Positions 33,476 through 42,859 of a stretch of DNA of 64,000 nucleotides are shown in pieces. Within the stretch, counting starts at the first letter, position 1. The number at the start of each line of letters is the position of its first letter. The position numbers were made by a program, and so were the translations under genes. The notes under the pieces are model-generated. The model saw nothing but the letters and a program-made list of their open reading frames with translations, was not told where the DNA came from and made no database searches. Origin of the DNA: Kribbella pratensis (GTDB lineage: Bacteria > Actinomycetota > Actinomycetes > Propionibacteriales > Kribbellaceae); assembly GCF_004365355.1 (NCBI RefSeq), contig NZ_SODP01000001.1:632191-696190 (forward strand), given 5' to 3'.

Positions 33476-35066
33476 GCTGCTCGCGAAGCGCCGCCGTGGC
33501 ACCGCTCGACTTTGCTGTCGCGGCCAGCGCGGCGTCCGGCTGCGGAGCCGGCACCGGCGGGCACTTGACGTCGGACTGGTTACCCGGTCGGCGAGCCGGC
33601 AGCGCACCCGTCTGCAGGTAGGCCACGATGCGGTCATCGGTGCACGCCACACCGGACAGCGAACCGGCGTGCGTCGTACCGCCGACGCCCTCGATCAGCA
33701 CCGAGTGCGGGAACGTCTTGCGGGTCTGCAAGGCGCCCGAGTACGGCGTTGCCGCGTCGAGAGTCTCGTTGATCAGTAGCGCGCTCTGGACATGACGGCC
33801 GTCGACCTTCACCGGATGGCCGGCCTTCGCGGGCCAGAAGGCGCACGGGGCGTTGAACCACGCGTTGTTCCAGGTCAGGAACGGCGCCTTGGCGTAGACG
33901 CGCCAGTTGTCACGACGCCAGGTGTTCCAGTTGGTCGGCCACTTCGCGTCGGTACAGGACACTCCTAGGTAAACGGCGTACCCGTTGTCGTCGAACGGCG
34001 GGGAGCCGTACAGGGCGACCAGGGGAGCGGCGTTACGGTCGTGGACCCACGCCGCGAAGGCACTCGCGATGTCCACCCAGCCGTACACGTAGTACGCCGC
34101 CTGGGTGAAGATGTCGTTCCACTCGTCCGGCCCGATCTTGCCGTCCGCGGGATGGCGGATGAGTTTGTACATTTCGGCGTAGTACCGCAGTTCGACGGTG
34201 CGCTCGGTGGTGCCGAGATGCCAGACGGAGTTGTGCGCGGCGACGTACGCGAAGAACACCTTCACGCTCTTGTTGAAGGCGAAGTCCTGGTCGAGGTTGG
34301 CCTTGTACCAGACGCGGGTCGCGTTCACGACGCCGTCGAAGATGACGCGACGGAAGCGGTTCGGGTACAGCGTGCCGTACACCTGTCCGAGGTACGTGCC
34401 GTACGAGAAGCCGTAGTAGTTGATCTGCGGTGCGCCGAGAGCCTTGCGGATGCTCTCCATGTCGCGGACGGAGTCGAGCGTGGTCAGGTGACCGAGCAGC
34501 GCGTGCTGCGCGCTGTTGCAGGCCTTCGCGTAGGCCTTCGACCGGTTGATCCAGATCTGCTCGAGTTTCGGTGTCACCGGGACGTAGAACGGACGGTCGT
34601 AACCGGCGTAGTCCGGGATACAGCTCAGAGCCGGCTGGCTCGAACCGACACCGCGCGGATCGAAGCCGATCCAGTCGTACGCGTCGCCGGCGCCGTTCGG
34701 CACGAACTCACCGAAGATCGCGTAGATCAATCCGGAACCACCTGGTCCGCCCGGGTTCACCAGCATCGGACCCTGCGCCTGTGAATCCGGTGTCTTGTGC
34801 ATCACCCGCGACACCGCGAGCTTGATCTTCGTTCCGTTCGGGTGGTCGTAGTCCAGCGGTACCACGACGAACCCGCATTGCGCGTTCCGCTTGGCGAGCG
34901 TGGCACTTGCGCACGCGCCCCATTGGATCGGCGGTGGCGTGTAGCTGGCCGGCTTATGGCCGGTCGAACCGGACGGTACTGCGCTCGCGGCCGGAATGGA
35001 GCTGATGACCCCACCTACCAGTGCGAGCGAGACGCCTGCGGCAACAATCAATCGACGAATTCTCAT
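33420..35066 (-). CDS. Secreted S33 alpha/beta-hydrolase peptidase (tripeptidyl aminopeptidase type)
   Basis: 548 aa. A signal peptide of about 30 residues (RRLIVAAGVSLALVGGV ... ASA) precedes a proline-aminopeptidase-like fold: MLVNPGGPGGSGL (oxyanion loop), GFDPRGVG, the nucleophile in YYGFSYGTYLG, and His in GVGGTTHAGSLSG. It resembles Streptomyces SlpD/SlpE and M. tuberculosis Rv2223c/Rv2224c, which lie next to panB and glnA2 as here. The ATG at 35066 follows GGGGAGG. It likely trims peptides outside the cell. Confidence 0.88.
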   Translation of the reverse strand: MRIRRLIVAAGVSLALVGGVISSIPAASAVPSGSTGHKPASYTPPPIQWGACASATLAKRNAQCGFVVVPLDYDHPNGTKIKLAVSRVMHKTPDSQAQGPMLVNPGGPGGSGLIYAIFGEFVPNGAGDAYDWIGFDPRGVGSSQPALSCIPDYAGYDRPFYVPVTPKLEQIWINRSKAYAKACNSAQHALLGHLTTLDSVRDMESIRKALGAPQINYYGFSYGTYLGQVYGTLYPNRFRRVIFDGVVNATRVWYKANLDQDFAFNKSVKVFFAYVAAHNSVWHLGTTERTVELRYYAEMYKLIRHPADGKIGPDEWNDIFTQAAYYVYGWVDIASAFAAWVHDRNAAPLVALYGSPPFDDNGYAVYLGVSCTDAKWPTNWNTWRRDNWRVYAKAPFLTWNNAWFNAPCAFWPAKAGHPVKVDGRHVQSALLINETLDAATPYSGALQTRKTFPHSVLIEGVGGTTHAGSLSGVACTDDRIVAYLQTGALPARRPGNQSDVKCPPVPAPQPDAALAATAKSSGATAALREQLRSTVGPSVRSSTPRAAG

Positions 35067-35098
35067 CGGGCCTCCCCTTTTGCCGCAAACATCGTGAA

Positions 35099-35131
35099 CC
35101 CGCGAAACCTGGGGGAACAAGGGTTCGCGGG
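35099..35131. terminator. Hairpin between panB and the S33 peptidase gene
   Basis: CCCGCGAA (35099-35106) and TTCGCGGG (35124-35131) are perfect complements with a 17-base loop, between two minus-strand genes, so transcription from panB may stop here. Confidence 0.5.
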
Positions 35132-35169
35132 GGTATCCGGAGAGCTACCCGGAGAGCACGATGAGTTGC

Positions 35170-37347
35170 CTAGAAGGTGTGTTCGTCTCCCGGGAAGGCG
35201 CCCGATGCGACCTCCGACGCGTACGTCGACGCCGCGGTGGAGAGGATGCCGCGCAGGTCGGCGTACTGCTTGACGAAGCGCGGAATGCTGCCTGAGCGGA
35301 GCCCGGCCATGTCCTGCCAGACGAGGACCTGCGCGTCGGTGTCGCGACCCGCGCCGATGCCGATGGTCGGGATCGGGACGCGTTTGGTGATCTCCGCGGC
35401 GACATCGCCCGGCACCATTTCGAGGACCACCGAGAACGCACCGGCTTCGGCCAGCGCGACGGCGTCGTCGATCAGACCAGCGGCCTGATCGCCGCGACCC
35501 TGTACGCGGTACCCACCGATGCTGTGCTCGCTCTGCGGCGTGAAGCCGATGTGCGCCATCACCGGGATGCCCGACTGCGTGAGCTTCTCGACCATCGGCA
35601 CCATGTTCCGGCCGCCTTCGAGCTTGACCGCGTGCACGCCGGCTTCCTTCATGAACCGCACGGCCGTGTGGAACGCCTGCTCCGGGGACGCCTGGTACGA
35701 ACCGAAGGGAAGGTCCGCGACGACGAGGGCACGCTCCACCGCGCCCGCGACCGCACGTGCCAACGGGATCAACTCGTCGACGGTGACGCGGAGCGTCGTC
35801 TCGTAGCCGAACACGTTGTTCGCGGCCGAGTCGCCGACGAGCAGCACCGGAATCCCCGCCTGGTCGAAGATCTCGGCGGTGTACTGGTCGTACGCCGTCA
35901 GCATCGCCCACTTCTCGCCGCGGTTCTTGAAGTCGCGCAGATGGTGGACGCGGTACCGCCGCGGTCGCTTGCTCGCATCGGTCGAACCGCCCGGCGCCGG
36001 TTGGTTGCCGCCGGCCGCGGACGGCCCTTCGGTTCCGGCAGCCGTGCTCGCCGACACCTGCGCGCGACGCGCGGCCCGATGCGTGGAGACCGGCTCGGCC
36101 GGAATCTGGCTCGGTGCATCCTGCTGCACGTTCGCCCGCCGACGGGCACCAACCGGCCGTTGCCCGTCGGTCTCCTCGCTCACCGGCGCGTTGCTCTCGT
36201 ACTCCGCACTCGGGTCGGACAAGTATCCGTTGCCCTGCTCCTGCCGCGGGGCGTCGTCGCGTCGAACGACCTGCTCCTGCCGCGCGGCGTCGTCCTGGCG
36301 CGGCGCGAACTCCTGCCGGGCCCGCTCGTCGCGCCGTGGCGCTTGCTCCTGCCGCAGTGCCTGCTCCTGTGCCGGCGGCTGCTCCTGGCGGGAGGCCCGC
36401 TCTTGTTCCTGCCTGGCCAGTTGGGCTTGCAGCGCAGCGAATTCCTGCCGGGCCCGCTGCTCGTGCGAGGGCACCTGCTCGGGACGTGGCTGCTCCTGGC
36501 GTGGCGGCTCGAGGCGCTGTGGCGGCTCCTGCGCAGCATGATCCTGCGCGGGCGGGGCCTGACGCGGCTGCTGCTGCGGACCAAGACCGTTGCTCAACCC
36601 GTTACTCAACCCATTGCTGGTCGCGTGCCCGTTGCTCTGGGCCGGCGGCGGTGCAGGAGCCGGCTGCGGCGCCGGACTGCTCCAGTTCGCACTGCCGTTG
36701 GACGCTTGCGGCGGCCGTGGTGTCACACCGTTGCTCGACTGCGGCGGAGCCGGCGGCCGCGGTGCCTGCTGACCAGGCTGACCGGGCTGAGCAGGCTGGC
36801 CCTGCGGCGCCCGTACGCCGTTGCTCCCCGGACCGAATGGACTAGGCCGCCCCTGCTGCGGCGGGGGTGGTGGCTGCTGCGCGGGTGGCTGCGGGCGGAA
36901 CGGACTCTCGCCCTGGTACCCGGGCCGCTCGTACGACTCGTCCCGCGATTCCCCGTAGTACTCGGGCCGCTCGGGACGCTGCGGCGGTTGCTGCCGCGGC
37001 TGGTGCTGTGACGGCGGCGGCGCGCTCGGCAGGTACGGCGGCTTCGGGACGTACGGCTGCTGCGGCACCGGTCCGCGCTCGTAGGTCCGCGGTGCGTTCG
37101 GCAGCGACGGCGACGGGTCGAGACCGAGTCCGGAACCGCCGGAGCCACGGTCCCGCCAGGTGTCGTTGTCGTAATCCGAGCGGCGGTGTTCCTCGGTTGT
37201 CCGATTCTTCGGTCCGGTCCCGTACGGCGAGGGCAACTCCTCGTCGTCGTCCTGGGTACCGGCCGACAGGAAGTTGTCAACCATGCCGCCATCGTCCCAT
37301 CGTTGCGGAGGGTGAGCGCCACCGGCTGACGGTGAGCGATCGCTCAC
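35170..37347 (-). CDS. panB: Ketopantoate hydroxymethyltransferase with a very long disordered N-terminal extension
   Basis: 725 aa from the GTG at 37347, or 704 aa from the ATG at 37284 (MVDNFLS). The last 265 or so residues form a complete PanB, which adds a hydroxymethyl group to 2-oxoisovalerate in pantothenate (CoA) synthesis: [35 protein letters not shown] (metal Asp), [22 protein letters not shown] (catalytic Glu) and [18 protein letters not shown]. Ordinary PanB is about 260-290 residues. The first 430 or so are Pro/Gln/Arg-rich with no hydrophobic segment and repeats such as RQEQ and SNGLSNGL; they look disordered. No good internal ribosome site is seen before the PanB core, so a true fusion is likely. 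The start is uncertain. Confidence 0.85.
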   Translation of the reverse strand: MSDRSPSAGGAHPPQRWDDGGMVDNFLSAGTQDDDEELPSPYGTGPKNRTTEEHRRSDYDNDTWRDRGSGGSGLGLDPSPSLPNAPRTYERGPVPQQPYVPKPPYLPSAPPPSQHQPRQQPPQRPERPEYYGESRDESYERPGYQGESPFRPQPPAQQPPPPPQQGRPSPFGPGSNGVRAPQGQPAQPGQPGQQAPRPPAPPQSSNGVTPRPPQASNGSANWSSPAPQPAPAPPPAQSNGHATSNGLSNGLSNGLGPQQQPRQAPPAQDHAAQEPPQRLEPPRQEQPRPEQVPSHEQRARQEFAALQAQLARQEQERASRQEQPPAQEQALRQEQAPRRDERARQEFAPRQDDAARQEQVVRRDDAPRQEQGNGYLSDPSAEYESNAPVSEETDGQRPVGARRRANVQQDAPSQIPAEPVSTHRAARRAQVSASTAAGTEGPSAAGGNQPAPGGSTDASKRPRRYRVHHLRDFKNRGEKWAMLTAYDQYTAEIFDQAGIPVLLVGDSAANNVFGYETTLRVTVDELIPLARAVAGAVERALVVADLPFGSYQASPEQAFHTAVRFMKEAGVHAVKLEGGRNMVPMVEKLTQSGIPVMAHIGFTPQSEHSIGGYRVQGRGDQAAGLIDDAVALAEAGAFSVVLEMVPGDVAAEITKRVPIPTIGIGAGRDTDAQVLVWQDMAGLRSGSIPRFVKQYADLRGILSTAASTYASEVASGAFPGDEHTF
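37332..37347. promoter_or_regulatory. Perfect 16-bp palindrome upstream of panB
   Basis: GTGAGCGATCGCTCAC is a perfect palindrome in the 101-bp gap between nadE and panB, about 48 bp before the ATG at 37284. If translation starts at 37347 it would be the first codons; its symmetry suits a repressor operator better and favours the later start. Confidence 0.55.
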
Positions 37348-37448
37348 ATCGTCCGGGTAGGTGTCGCGGGGCAGGCCGGAGCGGTCGTGGGTCTCGTCCG
37401 ACGAGCCCCACGGGGAATCTTGGGATGGGCGGTACCGCCAGGAGTCGC

Positions 37449-39221
37449 TCAGTGCTCGGCTGCCTTTCGTGCGTCCTCACGCCATGCATTCGTGATCGGC
37501 AACCGGCGGTCCCGGCCGAAGGCCTTGTGGGTCAGCTTCGGGCCCGGTGGGTACTGCCGGCGCTTGTACTCCGCGCGGTCGACGAGCTGGATCACCTTCG
37601 TGACCAGCTCCGGGTCGAACCCGGCAGCGACGAGTTCCGCACTGCCGCGGTCCTGCTCGACGTAGTCGTCCAGCATGTCGTCGAGCAGGTCGTACGGCGG
37701 CAGCGAGTCGGTGTCCTGCTGCCCCGGGCGAAGCTCGGCGGACGGGGGTTTGGCGATCGCGTTCTCCGGGATCGGGGGATGTTGCCCCTTCTCCTTGGCG
37801 TCCGCGTTGCGCCACTTCGCGAGCCGCCAGACGAGCGTCTTCGGCAGATCCTTCAACGGTGCGTACCCGCCGACCGCGTCGCCGTAGATGGTGGAATAGC
37901 CGACGGACAACTCCGACTTGTTGCCGCAGGCAAGTACCAGGTGGCCGTCGGCGTTCGACAGGCCCATCCAGACCACCGCGCGGACGCGCGCCTGCAGGTT
38001 CTCCTCGGCCAGGCCGGTCAGGCCGAGCGTGTCGAGGAACGGCTGCACCATCGGCTGGATCGGCACGACGCGGTAGTTCAGGCCGGTGCGCGCGGCGAGC
38101 TCGGCGGCGTCGTCCTTGGAGTGGTCACTGGAGTAGATGCTCGGGTTGGAGATCCCGAAGACGTGCTCGGCGCCGATCGCGTCGCAGGCGATCGCGGCGA
38201 CCAGCGACGAGTCGATGCCGCCGGACAATCCGAGCAGGACGGACTTGAAGCCGTTCTTCTGGACGTAGTCGCGCAGGCCCGTCACGATCGCGGCGTACAT
38301 CTCGGCCTCGTCGGACAGCTGCGGCGCGATCACCGGCTCCATCGCGTCGTACGCCTCGACCGGGTCCTCGTGCAGGACGGTGTGGACGATCTCGATGCCT
38401 TCGTAGGTGCCCTCCGGCGTACCGGACGGGGCCGGGAGGTCCAGATCGACGATCATGCTGCCCTGCTCGAACTGCGGGGCGCGGGCGAACACCTTGCCGT
38501 CGGCATCGGCAACCAGCGAGTCGCCGTCGAAGACGAGCTCGTCCTGCCCGCCGACGAGGTTCACGTACGCGAGTGCGCAGCCGGCCTCGCGGGCACGACG
38601 CCGTACCAGGTCGCCGCGAAGGTCGTCCTTGTTGGCCTCGTACGGCGAGCTGTTGATCACGAGCAGGAGACCGGCGCCCGCCTCGTGGGTGACCGCGGCC
38701 GGGCCGCCGTCCTGCCAGAGGTCCTCGCAGATCACCAGCGCGACGTCGATGCCGTGGATCCGGATCACCTGGAGGGTGTTGCCGGGAACGAAGTGCCGGA
38801 ACTCGTCGAAGACGCCATAGTTCGGCAGGTGGTGCTTCACCGCGCTGGTGACGACCCGGCCCTGGTGGATCACAGCGGCGGAGTTGGTGGGGGAGCCCTT
38901 CGGCCGGCCGAGCCGGTCGACGCCCATCGCCGTACCGCTGGCTCGGTCGAGGTACCCGACGACCACGACGATGTCCCCGAGCCCCTCGTCGGCGAGCCGC
39001 TGCGCCAGGTCGTGGATCCGGCTCTGCGACGCATCCACGAACGACGCCCGCAGCGCCAGATCCTCCACCGGGTAGCCGGTCAGCCCGAGCTCGGGAAAGG
39101 CCACCACATGCGCACCTTGCTCGACCGCGTTGCGGGTCCACGCGACGATCTTGTCGGCGTTCCCAGCAATGTCACCCACGGTCACATTCAGCTGAGCAAG
39201 AGCAACTCGGAGTTGAGGCAC
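37449..39221 (-). CDS. nadE: Glutamine-dependent NAD+ synthetase
   Basis: 590 aa two-domain enzyme for the last step of NAD synthesis. Residues about 1-270 form a nitrilase-type glutaminase with Glu in FPELGLTGY, a Lys in [15 protein letters not shown] and the active Cys in [13 protein letters not shown]. Residues about 285-590 form the synthetase with the pyrophosphate loop [12 protein letters not shown]. The start GTG is at 39221 without a Shine-Dalgarno; TAATGT ends 7 bases upstream, as in a leaderless transcript. It lies between a P-loop kinase gene and panB in a minus-strand run. Confidence 0.93.
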   Translation of the reverse strand: MPQLRVALAQLNVTVGDIAGNADKIVAWTRNAVEQGAHVVAFPELGLTGYPVEDLALRASFVDASQSRIHDLAQRLADEGLGDIVVVVGYLDRASGTAMGVDRLGRPKGSPTNSAAVIHQGRVVTSAVKHHLPNYGVFDEFRHFVPGNTLQVIRIHGIDVALVICEDLWQDGGPAAVTHEAGAGLLLVINSSPYEANKDDLRGDLVRRRAREAGCALAYVNLVGGQDELVFDGDSLVADADGKVFARAPQFEQGSMIVDLDLPAPSGTPEGTYEGIEIVHTVLHEDPVEAYDAMEPVIAPQLSDEAEMYAAIVTGLRDYVQKNGFKSVLLGLSGGIDSSLVAAIACDAIGAEHVFGISNPSIYSSDHSKDDAAELAARTGLNYRVVPIQPMVQPFLDTLGLTGLAEENLQARVRAVVWMGLSNADGHLVLACGNKSELSVGYSTIYGDAVGGYAPLKDLPKTLVWRLAKWRNADAKEKGQHPPIPENAIAKPPSAELRPGQQDTDSLPPYDLLDDMLDDYVEQDRGSAELVAAGFDPELVTKVIQLVDRAEYKRRQYPPGPKLTHKAFGRDRRLPITNAWREDARKAAEH

Positions 39222-39227
39222 GGGAGC

Positions 39228-39233
39228 ACATTA
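39228..39233 (-). promoter_or_regulatory. Candidate -10 box giving a leaderless nadE mRNA
   Basis: TAATGT on the minus strand is followed after six bases by the GTG start of nadE at 39221. The usual -10 to start distance fits transcription starting at the G of the start codon. The -35 region is poor (TGGGGA). Confidence 0.45.
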
Positions 39234-39273
39234 CTGGGTCCCCCCGCTCATCCCCACGCCCCTCACCAACCTC

Positions 39274-39795
39274 TTACGTACGCCGAATGAATGCACCGAC
39301 CCGAACAAGGTTCCCACTCAACGAATCCATCGCATCCAGCGTCAGCCGTTCGCGGTCCAACTGGGGGTACTCACTCCGCATCCGCTCGACGTGATCCCAC
39401 CCCACCTCGTGCCATCCGGGAATCCCACGCCGCCGCCCCTCGACCCGCCGCCGATGCTCGCCCTCGTCGCTGCAGACGCACTCCACGAGGCGCAGGCGGG
39501 CGTCGAACTCCGCGGCCAATTCCTCCCACCGGCCGGCGATTTCGTCATTTACCAGACAGTCGACGATCGCCGACTGCCCGAGCATCAACTGCCGTTTGAT
39601 CAGAGTGCCGAGCAGGTCGTAGTACATCGCGAGGAACGCCGGCCGCTCGAGTCCGCGCAGTACGCCGTGGGGCCGGAGCGCCCCTAGCAGCCAGTCGCCG
39701 GCGAAAGCAGGTACTGCGGTGTCCGTCGCCAGCGCTTCGGCCAGCGTCGACTTACCCGTGCCCGGGAGGCCGGTGAAGGCGATGATCTGCTTCAT
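39274..39795 (-). CDS. AAA-type P-loop kinase, substrate unknown
   Basis: 173 aa. The Walker A motif is IIAFTGLPGTGKSTLAEAL at the N-terminus; a possible Walker B is SAIVDCLVN, and a lid-like segment RRRVEGRRRGIPGWH follows. The size suits a small nucleoside, gluconate or shikimate-like kinase, but no substrate signature stands out. The ATG overlaps the stop of the preceding GNAT gene (ATGA), so the two are translationally coupled. Confidence 0.8.
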   Translation of the reverse strand: MKQIIAFTGLPGTGKSTLAEALATDTAVPAFAGDWLLGALRPHGVLRGLERPAFLAMYYDLLGTLIKRQLMLGQSAIVDCLVNDEIAGRWEELAAEFDARLRLVECVCSDEGEHRRRVEGRRRGIPGWHEVGWDHVERMRSEYPQLDRERLTLDAMDSLSGNLVRVGAFIRRT

Positions 39796-40427
39796 AGCGG
39801 CGACGCTACTGAGGTGCGGGCGATGAGGAGGGGGGTGAGTGTGGTCCAGCCGAGGGATTCGTAGAGGGGGCGGCCCTGGGGGGAGGCTGAGAGGTAGGCG
39901 GTGGGGGTGGGGGTGGATTGGGCCAGGGCGGTCATGAGGGCTTTGGCGAGGCCTCGGTGGCGGTGGGCGGGGGCGGTGGTGATGAGGTCGGCGACGGCGC
40001 CGGTGTGGAGGACGGCCATGCGGCCGGTGGCGGCGATTTCGCCGTACCCGCAGATCTGGGCGTCGATGATGGACGGGGTCACTGAGATCTCGAGGCTGTA
40101 CGGCGCGGGCACGGGGTACGACGCCTGATCCGCCAGGCTGATCGTCATCAGCCATTCGGTGCGGAGCGCCTCGAGGGGCTTGAGGTTGGCGGCGAGGCGG
40201 GCCGGGTTGTCGGTGGTGATCGCCAGCCAGGATGTGCCGGGTGGATGGCAGTCGGTCAGGGCGAGATGCGCGGCGGCGCGCGCGTTCGCTTCCGTCGTGA
40301 CGTACTCGACCCGTCGCTCCGGTTCGCCGACGCGTACGACGGTGACGTCGTCGACCTGCTGGTAGTCGGTCCACCCGCGCGACGCGGACCATCCGCGCTG
40401 CCAGCGGGTCAGGGCTTCCTCGTGCAC
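39792..40427 (-). CDS. GNAT-family acetyltransferase
   Basis: About 211 aa from the GTG at 40427. The C-terminal half holds the acetyl-CoA motif TTAPAHRHRGLAKALMTAL and ends with YLSASPQGRPLYESLGWTTL, both typical. The N-terminal half is less conserved (LTDCHPPGTSWLAITTDN). The frame is open upstream past the divergent gene's start, so the exact start is uncertain; GTG at 40427 follows AGGCGG closely. It is coupled to the P-loop kinase gene, hinting at a shared but unknown task. Confidence 0.78.
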   Translation of the reverse strand: MHEEALTRWQRGWSASRGWTDYQQVDDVTVVRVGEPERRVEYVTTEANARAAAHLALTDCHPPGTSWLAITTDNPARLAANLKPLEALRTEWLMTISLADQASYPVPAPYSLEISVTPSIIDAQICGYGEIAATGRMAVLHTGAVADLITTAPAHRHRGLAKALMTALAQSTPTPTAYLSASPQGRPLYESLGWTTLTPLLIARTSVASPL

Positions 40428-40512
40428 CCGCCTATGGAACAGCGACGAAGGTTCACGTCCGAAGGAACTTTGGATGGACGCGGCACCGGCCCGGCGCGCA
40501 TTGACTGGTGCC

Positions 40513-41700
40513 ATGAGCACCCCAGCCGGACCGACCGGGCTGAGCGAGCGCGCCCTCGGCCCGGACCTCGCGCGCGGATTCATGCTGCTGTTCATCGCCC
40601 TCGCCAACTCGCACTACTTCGTCTACAGCGACCGCGTCTTCGGCGGTTTCCCGACCGACGGCTCGGCACCCGATCGCGTCGTCGGCCTGCTGATCTCGAC
40701 CTTTGTCGACGGCCGCGCGTTCCCGATGTTCGGTGTGCTCTTCGGGTACGGCGTCGCGCAGATCGTCCGCCGTCAACGCGAATCCGGCAAGGACTGGTGG
40801 CCGATCCGCAAACTGCTCTGGCGGCGCGCTCTCGTCCTGATCGTGCTCGGTTTCCTGCACGCGATGCTGCTCTACATCGGCGACATCCTCGCGGCGTACG
40901 GCGTCCTTCTGTTCCTCGGCGTCTGGGCCTTGCGGTGGAAGGACCGCTGGCTGTTCATCGTCGCCGCGTTCGTCCTCATCCTCACCTCGCTGCCGAGCGA
41001 GGACTCGCTCGCGACCTCCTCCGACGCCGCCGATCCGGCGATGCTCCCGCCGCACTTCCTCGGCCAGTTCGCCGACCGCATCGTCGTACAACCGTCCATC
41101 GCCGGCCTCGGCTGGATCGGGTTCGTCACGCCCTTCCTGATCGGCGTCTGGGCCGGCCGCCGCCGCATCCTCGAACGGCCGGCGCAGCACCTCACCCTGC
41201 TCCGTACGACGGCACTCGTCGGCCTCACGATCGCCGTCGTCGGCGCACTCCCGGTCTCGCTGGTCGTCGGCGGCGTACTGACCCGACCGAGCGACCACGC
41301 GCTGAGCGTCCTCGGTCCGTTGCACGACGCAACGGGCGTCTTCGGCGGCTTCGGGTACGCCGCGCTGATCGTCCTGATCGCGCGCAGAGTGGGCGATCGC
41401 CAGGGCCCGGTCTCCCTGGCGATCGCAGCTGTCGGACAACGCTCGCTGACGTGCTACCTGTCCCAATCGGTCGTGTGGGCCGTCGCGTTCACGCCGTACC
41501 TGCTCGACCTGTCGCGCACACTCACCACAACCACGACGGCACTTCTCGCCGTCACGACCTGGCTGGCGACCGTGCTGCTGGCCGACCGGATGCGGCGGGC
41601 GAACTACCGCGGGCCGTTCGAGCTCCTGATCCGACGGATCACTTATCAACCGAGGAGAACAGCGGCCACCCTGTCGCGCAACTCGGGCAACCGCGCATAG
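40513..41700 (+). CDS. DUF418-type integral membrane protein
   Basis: 395 aa with about nine or ten hydrophobic segments. LGPDLARGFMLLFIALANSH, PMFGVLFGYGVAQI and the late QRSLTCYLSQSVVWAVAF block are typical of the DUF418/YeiB family, which is related to membrane acyltransferases. The substrate is unknown. The ATG at 40513 lies 85 bp from the divergent GNAT start. The last 55 bp overlap the convergent amidase gene. Confidence 0.82.
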   Translation: MSTPAGPTGLSERALGPDLARGFMLLFIALANSHYFVYSDRVFGGFPTDGSAPDRVVGLLISTFVDGRAFPMFGVLFGYGVAQIVRRQRESGKDWWPIRKLLWRRALVLIVLGFLHAMLLYIGDILAAYGVLLFLGVWALRWKDRWLFIVAAFVLILTSLPSEDSLATSSDAADPAMLPPHFLGQFADRIVVQPSIAGLGWIGFVTPFLIGVWAGRRRILERPAQHLTLLRTTALVGLTIAVVGALPVSLVVGGVLTRPSDHALSVLGPLHDATGVFGGFGYAALIVLIARRVGDRQGPVSLAIAAVGQRSLTCYLSQSVVWAVAFTPYLLDLSRTLTTTTTALLAVTTWLATVLLADRMRRANYRGPFELLIRRITYQPRRTAATLSRNSGNRA

Positions 41701-42320
41701 AACACGTCACCCGGGCACTGCGTCGTGTTGTAGTCCCGGTGCCCGACGATCGCGACATGCGGATCGAGGCCGTACTTCGTGCACAACCACGCGCACGTCA
41801 GCACGGACATGTCGAACAACGCGACCGTCACGTTCTCGGTGACGTAGATGCCCTCGTGCTCGATGCCGATTGTGTGGCTGTTCTGGTTCGCGGTCTGCGC
41901 GCCGAGCACGTTCTGGCCGTTGTTGATCGCCGACAACGACTTGCTCCGCCCCTCCATCAGGAATCCGCCGCGGCTGATCGTGAGCTGGTTGCCGATGTCG
42001 ATCCAGCCGTTGGTGTCCATGTGCAGGTCCTGGATCCAGTGCTGGACCGAGTACGCCGCCGCGAGTGAGTAGTCCGTGACGTTCGGGCTCGCGGTGTGGT
42101 GGATGACGATGTGGTCGGGCTTGCCGATCACCTGGGTCGCCGACTTGGGCGGGCGCGCCGACCACTCGGTCCGCGTGTAACAGCGCGGCGCCGGGGCGGC
42201 GAGCGCTGTTGTGGGCATGGCTCCGGCCAGGGCGCCGCCGAGCAGTACGCCGCCGGCGCTCGCGCCGAGCAACGTCCGCCGGGAGACCCGGGCGCGTTGG
42301 ATATTTTCTGGGGCGGTCAT
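41646..42320 (-). CDS. Tat-secreted N-acetylmuramoyl-L-alanine amidase (amidase_2/PGRP)
   Basis: 224 aa. The N-terminus is a twin-arginine signal (VSRRTLLGASAGGVLL, cleavage near ALA-AP). The amidase_2 domain has the zinc ligands in HIVIHHTAS, and HRDYNTTQCPGD near the end, plus TIGIEHEG. It cuts the bond between muramic acid and the stem peptide of cell-wall peptidoglycan outside the cell. Start ATG at 42320. Confidence 0.9.
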   Translation of the reverse strand: MTAPENIQRARVSRRTLLGASAGGVLLGGALAGAMPTTALAAPAPRCYTRTEWSARPPKSATQVIGKPDHIVIHHTASPNVTDYSLAAAYSVQHWIQDLHMDTNGWIDIGNQLTISRGGFLMEGRSKSLSAINNGQNVLGAQTANQNSHTIGIEHEGIYVTENVTVALFDMSVLTCAWLCTKYGLDPHVAIVGHRDYNTTQCPGDVFYARLPELRDRVAAVLLG

Positions 42321-42373
42321 GCAGTAGAAAATTCCCTACGAAGAAGGCCTCCAAACCGGAATGATCTAATGAC

Positions 42374-42859
42374 GTGGTGACACAGAGTCAGGAGGACCGG
42401 CAAACCCCTGCCGTCGTGCGTTCGGGCCCGGTCGGCAAGGGTTTGCGGGTCCTTGTCGCCGTGGTCGGCATCGGTCTGCTGATCAACGGATCGGTGCGCG
42501 CATCCGACGACGCGTGGCCGTTCGGGCCGATGTCGCAGTACGCGATGTCGGTCCCCGACGACGCCAAGATCGACTACACCCGGATCAGCGCGCTCACGGA
42601 TGCCGGTACGACGGTCGACGTACCGCTGAACATCGAGGGCGCCGGGGTCGCCCGGGCCGAGATCGAGGCGCGGACCGGCGAGATCGTGAAGGACCCGTCG
42701 CTCCTGCAGCAGGTCGCGGACGGGTGGGCGCGCAAACATCCTGACCAGCCGAAGTACGTGAAGCTCGAGCTGATCCGCGACACCACCCAGCTGGTCAAGG
42801 GCCGGGTCGAAGGACCGCCGACGTCCCAAGTGCTGGCGACCTGGGAGGTGCGCAAGTGA
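42374..42859 (+). CDS. Single-span membrane protein of unknown function, partner of HTTM protein
   Basis: 161 aa. One hydrophobic segment near the N-terminus (LRVLVAVVGIGLLINGSV) anchors a domain of about 115 residues. WPFGPMSQYAM follows the anchor closely. Starts are GTG at 42374 or 42377. Its stop overlaps the start of the next gene (GTGA), so the two are translated together and probably work as a pair. No known domain is recognised. Confidence 0.75.
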   Translation: MVTQSQEDRQTPAVVRSGPVGKGLRVLVAVVGIGLLINGSVRASDDAWPFGPMSQYAMSVPDDAKIDYTRISALTDAGTTVDVPLNIEGAGVARAEIEARTGEIVKDPSLLQQVADGWARKHPDQPKYVKLELIRDTTQLVKGRVEGPPTSQVLATWEVRK

